NCBI GenBank assembly: GCA_902984215.1
Contig: CADWAF010000109.1
Location: 1 to 16,742 of the forward strand
Source: Willaertia magna
Taxonomy: Eukaryota > Heterolobosea > Eutetramitea > Acrasida > Naegleriidae
Direction of reading: 5' to 3'
Length of the DNA stretch: 16,742 bases
The position numbers and the translations under genes were made by a program. The notes under the pieces are model-generated. The model did not search any database and had not been told where the DNA came from. It saw nothing but the letters and a program-made list of their open reading frames with translations. Shown in pieces: positions 1 through 8,519 of this stretch. Position 1 is the first letter of the stretch; the number at the start of each line of letters is the position of its first letter.

Positions 1-87
1 TACAAATTCTTACAATTTTCATGTCATTGTAATTTTTAATGAAACAACAAAAATAAATTTATAAAAGAATTAATTTATATAATTGAG

Positions 88-1992
88 TTAAAGTACTGGG
101 ACTGCAACACCATTTTCAGATTCAATTGCACATTCATCAACACCTCTTCTAATCCAGAAATATCCATCCATACCAAATGATGTCCCCCATGAATTCTTTA
201 CAATCCAATACTTTTGACCATTTTCTTCTCCCCAACCAACAATTACAACAACATGATTAGTTAATTCAAATGGATTTGGTACTGGAGCTTGAACTTCATC
301 ACCTAATAATTGACTATCAACATGGTGATAAATACCCTTATGATAGTTTTTTAAATCACTATACACTTATAAAGTTATTAAAACTATAAAAATATTTAGT
401 TACTTTACCTTCTAGCGATACAGCAATAGGACCATTTTGTAGAATTTCTAATTGCATTAATTCAGGAGTAGTTGCTCCATAATATCCTCCAATATATTTA
501 TAATCAGTCCAATATTGTCTTGGTGGACAAGTTGCATCATAAGCTTTACAATGAGAATCTTGAGCAAAGTATGGATCACATTGTTCTTCTACAATACCAA
601 AATCTTCACCATATTTACTAACTAAGTAAGCAAAACCTCCCTCACTACACAAAGTATTGTTAATGTTTAATTGCTATTTGAATTAATTCATACTTACCAT
701 CCTTGAGAATAAGATGAACAACTAACAATATCTTGAGGAGAATAAATTGGTTGTTTTGCAAGCTTAGTTGCAATTCTAATTCTTGCTTCCATCATTGCAG
801 TTGTTGCAAATGAATAACAACTACCACATGAACCTTGATTACGACTAAATTGTTATGAAATATACCAATCAATCAATCAACAATAAAAAGTGACAAAATA
901 ACTTACATTGGACTGACATAATTAGCACCATTAACATTTCTCCAATCAAAAGATGTTGGGAGTGATCCAGATTTCCAAAGTGAATAAGTTAAATTACCTG
1001 CTAAAGTATCTTCTAATTTAACATTAAATGGATCATATTTCTTAACAGTAGTGAACTTCTTCATTGCTTGGAAGAATTGTTTCTTATCACGTGATCTAAA
1101 TGCTTCAATTGGATTACCAGCCTTATTTAAAACTTCTTTTAATGGTCTACCTTCAAATGCTGCTTGTGGTTTAGCTTCCCATGAAACTTTACCTTCTTTA
1201 TTTAATTTATTAATCTTTTCAATTAACTTTAAATCACTTCTATATTTTCCCTTCTTATTCTTTAATGTACTATCTACTTTAATGTGATAGAAAGTATTTC
1301 CTTGTAAATCTTTTGCATTAATATTATTTAATGAAGCAGTGATACCATTCTTTCCAAAACTATTATAAAAACCAGTTCCAGCATTAGATACTTTATAACC
1401 ACGATAACAACCTAAAATTATTATTTAAATATTACAAATTTCAAATTGACTCACTTACCATAGTTTTGAGCATTTACGCCTACGTTATGGAACCAACCTG
1501 TAAATGTTCTGTCACAATTTGAGATAATAACTTTTTCACCTTTTGAGTTTTTAGTTGTAGTGAAATTAAAGAATGCAAAATATTTCATATCATTAATTAC
1601 AACTTCAAAACCTTGATCATAAATTAATGTCCAGAAACCTGTATTACCATATTGATCTACTGCAACGTCTGGCATTTGTAATTTAACTGAAAGAGATGCT
1701 TGTGGAGTAATTGGTGAACGAATATCACATTTACTTGCAACAATATCTTTAGAGTGACCTTGGCTAGTTAATTGGAAATTCCAAACACCTTTGATGAACA
1801 TTTAGTGAAATAAATTCCGATAAGAATTTTGGGATTTATAAAAAAATTTAAATAATTTAAATTTCTTCTTTTCCACCACTTACCTAATGTTGTGTTATAT
1901 AAACAGTGAACATCTAGATCTGCATTTACTTTATCGTTTGCGAATAAATAAATGAAAGCAAATAAAACTATTAATGAGAATAAACTTTTCAT
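88..1992 (-). CDS. CTSC: Cathepsin C (dipeptidyl peptidase I), six exons
   Basis: This is a papain-family (C1A) exopeptidase of lysosomes or the secretory route that removes N-terminal dipeptides. Exons run 1992-1884, 1788-1459, 1411-907, 844-698, 644-409 and 365-88. The introns are 95, 47, 62, 53 and 43 nt, all GT-AG, and the exons join in frame to 534 residues. The start at 1992 was chosen because it gives a hydrophobic signal peptide (residues 1-24, ending VNA) followed by Asp25-Leu-Asp; an in-frame ATG at 2085 would bury that signal. An exclusion domain follows (LGVWNFQL, then [21 protein letters not shown], about 37-150), then a propeptide. The protease domain carries Gln318 and catalytic Cys324 in [21 protein letters not shown] with the chloride-site Tyr370, His480 in [10 protein letters not shown] and Asn500 in WIVKNSWGT. 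It ends [12 protein letters not shown]. Human cathepsin C has 463 residues; the extra length lies mostly in the pro-region. The exclusion domain separates it from cathepsins B and L. Confidence 0.95.
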
Positions 1993-2169
1993 TTTTTTTG
2001 GTTGGAAATTAACTGTTACAACACCGGTATTTTTATTTATTGCATTTTCTACTCCGAGAATTGGAATACCAATTAAGATTCTCAAATTAATTGTTTATTG
2101 TAATTTTAATAGTAATAAAAAACAATTAACTATAAATTAGTAATGTAATTAAAATATTTCTGATGCAAC

Positions 2170-2174
2170 AAAAA
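2170..2174 (-). terminator. RNA polymerase III terminator of the 5S gene
   Basis: A run of five T residues on the minus strand directly follows the helix I sequence GTAGA. This is the usual pol III termination signal and sets the 3' end of the 5S RNA. The cathepsin C start codon lies about 180 nt further on in the same direction. Confidence 0.8.
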
Positions 2175-2291
2175 TCTACAGCACTACAGGTTCCCGAGAA
2201 GTCTCCCATCTCAGTACTAATGTAGCCCTACTGTGCTTAACTTCTCAAATCGGACGGGATGAGGTGCTTTCACAGTGGTATGGCCGTAGAT
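2172..2291 (-). rRNA. 5S ribosomal RNA
   Basis: The minus strand reads as a complete eukaryotic 5S rRNA of about 120 nt. It begins ATCTACGGCCATACCAC and ends GTGCTGTAGAT, so the 5' ATCTAC (2291-2286) pairs with the 3' GTAGAT (2179-2174) to close helix I. The middle contains the universally recognisable TTAAGCAC and TACTGAGATGGGAGAC stretches. The internal RNA polymerase III promoter is visible: box A at about 2243-2224 and box C at about 2217-2200, the TFIIIA binding regions. The gene stands alone between two protein genes transcribed in the same direction and is not linked to other rRNA genes here. The exact 5' end could be one or two bases further out. Confidence 0.96.
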
Positions 2292-2380
2292 ACTATTACT
2301 CTTATCCCAACCACGACTTGTAATTTAAACATTGGTTGGCGAAGCTGGTGTAAGTTTGTGTGTGCAAAAGCCCCCCATTA

Positions 2381-3412
2381 TTAACAGCCATTTATTGCTT
2401 GTTTAGTAGTACTCTTCTTCCTCACCTTCATTGTTGAATTGGATAAAGGCCATTCATTTAATATTTGCTTACACATAGATTCTTTTGGAATTTTATTTTC
2501 TAAAAACTCTTTTAACCAATCCAATTCATTGTTGATACCTTTCAATTTTAAACAGTCCCTTACTAATTTTCTCAATGCCTCTGAATGAATAACATAATAA
2601 CTATCATTAGAAAATTCCATTTCTATAATTTCAAGGTCTTCCTCATGTCTTTCATTACCACCTACTGGTCCATGATATTTATGTCCTTTAAATTTAGCCA
2701 CTAAAGAAAATTTACCTTCATTGCAATCACCACTTTCAATGTCAGTGCTAATGTCAACATTTAAATAAAGAAAAACATGTTGTAAAGAGGTTGGTTCAAA
2801 ATAAACTCCAGATAAATCAATTTTATAATTATAGGCTGTGGAATTTCCATAACCACAACAACCAGAATAATATTTAAATGTTGCTTCAAAATAAAAATTA
2901 TCATTAAAATCAATAGAAATAGTTCCTTCATCCATATCGCTTAATTCTGAGTTATCTGAAGAACAATGAAAGTATTTTCGTTCTTTTCTTTTGAATTTAT
3001 TAAAATATTTTATTTTTAATAATATATAATCTCTAATTTGATTTTTTGTAAAGTTTTTATTTTCAATAGAAAGTAAGCTTAATAAACTATTCCAAAAGTA
3101 GTCACTGTTATTAAATTTTTTAAACCAATTTTTACAAACATAAATCATTGCTATTTTATCGTTAAATTGTAGGTACTTATTTATTTGTAATAAAACATCC
3201 ACATTTAAATTTTTAAATTGTTCACTATTTCTAAATTTTAAGAAATAATTAAAATAATCTATGTAATCGGAAAAAGACATGATAGAATTACATTCTGTTG
3301 AATTTAAATAATTTTGTTGTAAGGATTGTTCCATTTCATTTAATATTTTCACTTTTTTATCAATCGGAATCCTGTTTTTGTTGTGGATAAAGGCAATGCT
3401 CTTTCGTTTCAT
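2381..3412 (-). CDS. F-box-like protein, otherwise unrecognised
   Basis: This is a single-exon gene of 343 residues. Residues about 67-111 look like an F-box: LNVDVLLQINKYL, then VCKNWFKKFNNSDYFWNSLL, with the typical hydrophobic/Trp spacing. F-box proteins usually bind Skp1 and present substrates to an SCF ubiquitin ligase, so that role is inferred from the motif alone. The N-terminus is basic (KRKS, then KNRIPIDKK). Residues about 160-290 form an aromatic and probably beta-rich region (EATFKYYSGCCGYG, HVFLYLNVDIS, GKFSLVAKFKGHKYHGPVGG) that could be the substrate-binding part; I do not recognise its family. The C-terminus is basic. There is no signal peptide or membrane segment. The start is the first ATG after an A+T-rich leader. 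It ends 89 bp upstream of the 5S gene on the same strand. Confidence 0.75.
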   Translation of the reverse strand: MKRKSIAFIHNKNRIPIDKKVKILNEMEQSLQQNYLNSTECNSIMSFSDYIDYFNYFLKFRNSEQFKNLNVDVLLQINKYLQFNDKIAMIYVCKNWFKKFNNSDYFWNSLLSLLSIENKNFTKNQIRDYILLKIKYFNKFKRKERKYFHCSSDNSELSDMDEGTISIDFNDNFYFEATFKYYSGCCGYGNSTAYNYKIDLSGVYFEPTSLQHVFLYLNVDISTDIESGDCNEGKFSLVAKFKGHKYHGPVGGNERHEEDLEIIEMEFSNDSYYVIHSEALRKLVRDCLKLKGINNELDWLKEFLENKIPKESMCKQILNEWPLSNSTMKVRKKSTTKQAINGC

Positions 3413-3612
3413 TTTATTTTTATAAAAATTAATTATCGTTTGGCGGTTGTAAAAATTTCATGAAAAGCAGCAAATTAATGGAATTTTAAAAAAAACGTTA
3501 TGCAAAAGAATCTTATGTATTAATAAATAACGATTTGTTGTTAATTATTAATTTCAAATTATTGCGTACTATAAACTATTATAAATTGTAAAATAGACTA
3601 AATTTTTAATAA
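3413..3612. promoter_or_regulatory. Divergent promoter region between F-box-like gene and nuclease gene
   Basis: This 200-bp spacer separates two start codons pointing away from each other, so it must hold both promoters unless the leaders extend further. It is almost entirely A+T, with A-tracts and several TATAAA-like strings (for example ACTATAAACTATTATAAATTG at about 3568-3588). I see no clear palindromic site. Confidence 0.5.
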
Positions 3613-6288
3613 ATGGTTAGAGTACCTAATACTCCAATAATAGTAGATGAATTTAAATTCATTCCGGGTTGTTTTATTTATTTATTAACCCATTTACATA
3701 CAGACCATACAGGAGGATTAACACCTAGTTGGAATAATGGTATCATCTATTGTACTGAAATTACGAAAAGAATGTTATTAAAAAAGTTTCAATTCCAAGA
3801 ACCCGAAAGAGTTATAGCATTAGATATTGGACCAACATATTATATTCCACTTGTTCCTCCGAGTCCTTTTCAACATAGACAACAAGATAATAATGAACAA
3901 CAACAAAACCAAATCCACTCTATAGATGATAATATTTGGAGAGATCCAACAAACTGGGTAAAAGTAATGCCAAATAACAAATCAACAACTAACAATAACA
4001 GTAGCGAACATGATATGGCTTTATCGGAATTGAATGGTACAACTTATATGCAAGTAAATTTAATAGATGCAAACCATTGTCCAGGCTCTTGCATGTATCT
4101 TATGGAAGGTTATTTTGGAACAATTTTACATACTGGAGATTTTCGTTATGATCCTAGAATTTTAAAATCTCATTGTTTACAAGATAAGAAAATTGATCAC
4201 TTATATTTAGATGACACTTTCTTAGATCCAATTTATGACTTTCCAAGCAGACAAGAAGCTGGACAACAAGTTATAGAGATTGTTAAGTCTTTACCTGATA
4301 ATTATTTAATTTTAATAGCTGTAGATACTTTAGGAAAAGAAGAATTGTTGGTGGCACTAGCAATGACTTTTAATACCTTAATAGTTGTACCTGAAGAAAG
4401 AATTGAATTAATTGAATGTATGGAAGGAACTGTGCCTGTAGAATTATTTACTCATGATCCTAATTTGGGAAGGGTTTTAGTTAAAGGGAAAAAGGAAGTT
4501 AATTTTAATAGTATTATGTATCATAGAAAAACTAGACCAACCGTTGGGATAGTTCCTTCTGGTTGGTCAACTTCACAATTAAAAGATCAAAACGATAATA
4601 ACAGAGAGAAGATAATATATCGTGTACCATATTCATTACACTCTTCATATAGTGAGCTAGTGGAATTTGTAAGACACATTCATCCTAAAAATATATATAG
4701 TGCATCTAAGCATGATAATATTTCCTTAAGAAATGAGTTAGGGAGGTACTGTGACATTAGTTCCCCAATGAAAGCAATTAATGTACCTAGGTCTGTACTT
4801 TCTCATATGGAACGTAGTTCAAATATAATGGATCACAAACAGGTTATTAATGTAACATCTAATACTAAAACGGCTCTGGGGAGTACACCTAGGACTTCTT
4901 TCCCTAAGAAACGTAAATCTTTTCCTCCCCAAAAGAAGAAAGTAGCTCAAATTTTTTCACAACCAACCCAAACGCTAGCACCAAACAAACAACAAGCCCC
5001 TACTTTAGTTGACCTTACTGATTCTTGCAGTATTGGTAATAATAATGGTAATACTTCAATTATGACTGATTTTACAACGCAAGATGTTTTAGCTCAAATG
5101 TTTGATGAAAATGGGAATGCACCAAAAACACCTTTAAAAACGAAATCTAGTTTTGAGACTAATAGTGCTCCTCCAAATATTTCATCTTTTGAAGCTTTGA
5201 ATTTATTAAATGATTTGAGGGATAGTCAACCGAACAATTCTAGGGCCAACCAAACAAACATGTGTTGTTTCTCTCCAAAACCTTCACCAAATACTTCTCT
5301 TTTTAAAACACCTCCCTTACTACAAAGATTTAATAATACAGATAAAAGCTTTGAAGATAAATCAAAGGAAATTGAAGATGAATATGAGCTATCTCTTTCT
5401 CCTCATAGTGGAGATGGGGGTGTAGATGAAAGTGAAATTTTAAATCATATAGATCTGGAGAATTCTGATGAGGATACTATAATAATTAAGACACCATTAA
5501 GATCATTTAAAAAAGTTGGAAAAAAACAACCTGCTGTTGATTGTCTCGTAATTAGTGACGATGATTTAGAAAATGGTGTGATTGTAAATGACAAAAAGAG
5601 AAAAACTCCAACATCTACTAATAGTAACCCTGAAAAGAAAAGAAAAGAAAAAGGTACAATGGAGACACCTTTAGAGATTTCAGATATAATCTCACCAATT
5701 AACACTAAAAAGATTGCAACCCCAAATAACACTCAAGACTTACTGAATTTAAAATTCTCTATGGAGCTTACTCCTAATGAAACGGGTAATGCTCATCCTC
5801 AAGGATTTTCCTTATTCACAGATGACCTATGGAAAGATGAAGAAATTACTGAACTGCCTCCATTAAAAGAAAAGAAACAAGAAAAGCCAATTCCTAATAT
5901 TCCAGTTGTCACTACTGCTTCTGAAAATCAAGAAAGTATTTCTTCTTCAAACAAAAACACAAAGAAAAAAGTTAAAAAGAAAAAGGATAATCAAGACCAC
6001 CTCAAGAAGAAAACCAAATTACCATTTCAATTTGATTTGCATGGTCACTCGCAGTCGCAATCATCCTCATCTCCCTCTCCTTTATTCCAAATTCAGGATA
6101 TTTTCAACTCAAAACCAAAACTGCATAACATAAGTGCTATAATAATTGAAGATGATGATCCAAAACAAAACTTTCAAGATCCTTCTTTTTTGGCAAATAC
6201 TACTATAACAAATCAATCTGATACTAATTTCTTTGTGGGTAGTAGCGAGGATGAGGATGCCAAGAACAAAGACCTGTTCAATATTTAG
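3613..6288 (+). CDS. DCLRE1B: SNM1B/Apollo-type metallo-beta-lactamase/beta-CASP DNA nuclease with long regulatory tail
   Basis: This is an intronless gene of 891 residues. The catalytic part spans residues 1 to about 370. It begins VPNTPIIVDEF, very like Apollo (human IPHTPIAVDF). Metal-binding motifs are intact: H27-x-H29-x-D31-H32 in THLHTDHTGG, His155 in DANHCPGSCMYL, Asp176 in LHTGDFRYDP, and beta-CASP motifs DTLGKEELL, VVPEERIEL and His343 in VPYSLHSSYSEL. The family are 5'-to-3' DNA exonucleases acting at telomeres and interstrand crosslinks. The residue before His343 is Leu, where human Apollo has Asp and Artemis has Phe. A polar Q/N-rich insertion (about 86-140) sits between motifs 2 and 3. 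The remaining roughly 500 residues are low-complexity and probably disordered. They carry basic NLS-like clusters (431-444, about 661-680 and 780-800), several SUMO-interaction-like motifs and many Thr-Pro sites. Human Apollo has 532 residues. The catalytic assignment is strong; the subgroup (Apollo versus Artemis/SNM1A) is likely but not certain. Confidence 0.92.
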   Translation: MVRVPNTPIIVDEFKFIPGCFIYLLTHLHTDHTGGLTPSWNNGIIYCTEITKRMLLKKFQFQEPERVIALDIGPTYYIPLVPPSPFQHRQQDNNEQQQNQIHSIDDNIWRDPTNWVKVMPNNKSTTNNNSSEHDMALSELNGTTYMQVNLIDANHCPGSCMYLMEGYFGTILHTGDFRYDPRILKSHCLQDKKIDHLYLDDTFLDPIYDFPSRQEAGQQVIEIVKSLPDNYLILIAVDTLGKEELLVALAMTFNTLIVVPEERIELIECMEGTVPVELFTHDPNLGRVLVKGKKEVNFNSIMYHRKTRPTVGIVPSGWSTSQLKDQNDNNREKIIYRVPYSLHSSYSELVEFVRHIHPKNIYSASKHDNISLRNELGRYCDISSPMKAINVPRSVLSHMERSSNIMDHKQVINVTSNTKTALGSTPRTSFPKKRKSFPPQKKKVAQIFSQPTQTLAPNKQQAPTLVDLTDSCSIGNNNGNTSIMTDFTTQDVLAQMFDENGNAPKTPLKTKSSFETNSAPPNISSFEALNLLNDLRDSQPNNSRANQTNMCCFSPKPSPNTSLFKTPPLLQRFNNTDKSFEDKSKEIEDEYELSLSPHSGDGGVDESEILNHIDLENSDEDTIIIKTPLRSFKKVGKKQPAVDCLVISDDDLENGVIVNDKKRKTPTSTNSNPEKKRKEKGTMETPLEISDIISPINTKKIATPNNTQDLLNLKFSMELTPNETGNAHPQGFSLFTDDLWKDEEITELPPLKEKKQEKPIPNIPVVTTASENQESISSSNKNTKKKVKKKKDNQDHLKKKTKLPFQFDLHGHSQSQSSSSPSPLFQIQDIFNSKPKLHNISAIIIEDDDPKQNFQDPSFLANTTITNQSDTNFFVGSSEDEDAKNKDLFNI

Positions 6289-6395
6289 TCTGTAATACTA
6301 ACCCATGGAACAGTGAATTTCAAGGAGAACAGAACTCTGAAAATCAAAATACTATTTAATCAAATGGTGAACAGCAATACCAACATCAAAAAAAA
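6289..6395 (+). promoter_or_regulatory. Short spacer/5' leader with two upstream ORFs
   Basis: The 107 bp between the nuclease stop and the next start must hold that gene's promoter or leader. It has two upstream ATGs. One (6305) makes a three-codon ORF ending at 6316. The other (6364) opens a 38-codon ORF ending at 6480, overlapping the main start at 6396 in another frame. If transcripts include them, both would reduce initiation at 6396. The transcription start is unknown, so this role is inference. Confidence 0.35.
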
Positions 6396-8423
6396 ATGCA
6401 GCCATATGGAAAACGTCCACCAAGAAGACCAGCCTTTCATCCAGAAGATCACGAAGCTGCTTATTACCATGCAAGAATGATGCATGGTGATGTACCTTAT
6501 TATTACTTTGATCAAAGGACAATATACACCTGGGATTATATATTCGGTGATCGGTTGCTGTTGTCTACAATTTTCGATTATGTTGATGAAAGTGACTTCT
6601 TAAACTTTATCAATTATTTAAAAGGTACTGAACACAAGGATATTATTGAAAGTGGTGATTCAAGGTATGATATTTGGAATAACAGATGTTTCATTATTTC
6701 TTCTCACGCTAATAATAGTGACCTTATCAGATATCTAATTGAATATGTCATTTCTCCCCAACCATCTTGTCAAACACCTGAGATTATGGTCCATTTCAAA
6801 AATAATTACAGTAAAAAATCTTTAGATGACAAGACAATAAGAATGATACCAAGGTTGAAATTTTTAACCTTTACTAATATTTTATTTTTAGATTCAAAAT
6901 TAAAAGAATTATTAACTTCTCCTAATTGTAAAATTAAATCTATTAATTTTATTGATTGTATAGTTTCTACAGAAAATCGTAAAAAAGAATTGGAAATAAG
7001 TAATTCAACTATTCAACATTTAAGTATAACAAGTCCAACAATTTCAAAAACAGATAATACAAATAACCCACAAATGTACTCTGGTGACTACATTACTTTA
7101 CAATTACCAAATTTACAATCTTTTACACATGATGCCCATCACTTCTTGAAAAAAAATTTTTTTGGAAATCATAAAGATATTCTCCAAGAGATTGATGTAA
7201 CAACTTACAAAGCTAATAACCTTTTATTATCTCTGCAGAATGTATCTTTACCAAATGTAACTACATTAACCATTGATTCTGTGAAGAATGCAAATCTTTA
7301 CACTAAATTTCCAAATATTAAGCATTTGACTTTAAAGGAATTCTCAAGTAATAGTGTTGTTAAAGAAACTGTTGAAACATTAGTACTTCCTAATCTAATA
7401 GAAGGTAAATTGGATTTAAAAGAACTATTACGTCATATTCATTTAAATATTCCAAACCTAAAACATTTAATTGTGACCGATGGAATTGTGAAAAGAATGA
7501 TTGCAAATAATTATGATGATAATATTAATATAACTGATTTTATTTATCCATTAGGTTCCCAAATTAAACAATTATTAGAAGTTACAGTTATTTATACTAA
7601 AAAGGCTAATCCATTAATATTAGATGCCTTAAAACGTGAAATTAATATAATTGCACCTTATGCTTACATAAAATTTAAATTAGCAACTAAACAGGAAATA
7701 GATTTAGGTTATAATTTTTATGATTGGAAACCATTTAGTGGAAAGGCAGAACAATTGTTAAGGAAATTACATCAAATGATTTGTAAATTAGAGATGGCAA
7801 GTTTTGGTACTTTAACAAAGAGTTTTGTTGAAAGATATGTTGCTTGTTGTTCATGTGAAGAAACAATGAAAAGTTTTTATCGTTTAAATATGTTTGTCAA
7901 TTATTCTGAAAAAGAATACACTTGTAGATATTATTATTTTGAAAAGACATTGGCTAAAAGAAAGGAACAATACGAAATTTATAAAGATACAATTGGTGCT
8001 GAAGATGAATTAGCACTTAATTTAAGATTAAAGATTGAGGGCGCTGAAACATATTTAAAGAAGTATGAAAGTGAAATATTATCTGACTTACAATTATCAA
8101 GAAGAGATTTAAAAAGACTTCATTCATTACAAAAAGAAATGGAAGATATATCTCATCAAATGTATATTGTAGCTGTTAAATATTTCCCTCATGAAAGGCT
8201 ATTTGATATGGATAAGTGGTTTAATCCAGAGTTTGTTGAAGTATTTGATAAGACAGAAGAAGTAATTGTTATTGAAACTGATGGTAACGAAGAGAATGAA
8301 GAAAACGATGACGATATGAACTTGACAGAATTAGATGAAAACGAAATTGATTTTGGAATAGATATTGAAATGGATGATGACGATTTACTATTAATAAATG
8401 AAGACGATGAAGAGGAAGAATAA
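6396..8423 (+). CDS. Leucine-rich, F-box-like protein with helical region and acidic tail
   Basis: This is a single-exon gene of 675 residues with no family I can name. After a Pro/Arg-rich start, residues about 50-98 resemble a degenerate F-box (DRLLLSTIFDYVDESDFLNF, then DIWNNRCF). From about 150 to 400 there are irregular leucine-rich repeats with the recurring core [LFI]-P-N-[LIV]-x-x-L: LPNLQSF (about 237), LPNVTTL (285), FPNIKHL (305), LPNLIEG and IPNLKHL (352). Residues about 515-590 are rich in Lys, Glu and Leu and probably form a long helix or coiled coil. The last 50 or so residues (from about 625) are mostly Asp and Glu, ending DDEEEE. F-box plus leucine-rich architecture suggests a ubiquitin-ligase substrate adaptor, but only by analogy. 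The ATG follows an A-run and is the first in-frame ATG after the nearest upstream stop. The gene converges on guanine deaminase with 96 bp between stop codons. Confidence 0.75.
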   Translation: MQPYGKRPPRRPAFHPEDHEAAYYHARMMHGDVPYYYFDQRTIYTWDYIFGDRLLLSTIFDYVDESDFLNFINYLKGTEHKDIIESGDSRYDIWNNRCFIISSHANNSDLIRYLIEYVISPQPSCQTPEIMVHFKNNYSKKSLDDKTIRMIPRLKFLTFTNILFLDSKLKELLTSPNCKIKSINFIDCIVSTENRKKELEISNSTIQHLSITSPTISKTDNTNNPQMYSGDYITLQLPNLQSFTHDAHHFLKKNFFGNHKDILQEIDVTTYKANNLLLSLQNVSLPNVTTLTIDSVKNANLYTKFPNIKHLTLKEFSSNSVVKETVETLVLPNLIEGKLDLKELLRHIHLNIPNLKHLIVTDGIVKRMIANNYDDNINITDFIYPLGSQIKQLLEVTVIYTKKANPLILDALKREINIIAPYAYIKFKLATKQEIDLGYNFYDWKPFSGKAEQLLRKLHQMICKLEMASFGTLTKSFVERYVACCSCEETMKSFYRLNMFVNYSEKEYTCRYYYFEKTLAKRKEQYEIYKDTIGAEDELALNLRLKIEGAETYLKKYESEILSDLQLSRRDLKRLHSLQKEMEDISHQMYIVAVKYFPHERLFDMDKWFNPEFVEVFDKTEEVIVIETDGNEENEENDDDMNLTELDENEIDFGIDIEMDDDDLLLINEDDEEEE

Positions 8424-8519
8424 TCTTTACAAAAATTATTAGGACTACATTGCAAAATGTGTCAAAAAAACAAAATAAATTATTTTGAACTAGAAAACTA
8501 AAAAATTCTTATAGGTTTA

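Noticed and set aside
5395..5775. TRF2-type TRFH-binding motif in the nuclease tail (YELSLSP, FSMELTP)
   Set aside because: The spacing does not match the F/Y-x-L-x-P pattern known from animal Apollo and TIN2, and no TRF2 homolog can be assumed in this organism.
8189..8455. Ser-rich 88-codon minus-strand frame
   Set aside because: It is the antisense of the Asp/Glu-rich tail of the leucine-rich gene; GAT/GAA codons read as ATC/TTC-type codons and Ser in reverse.
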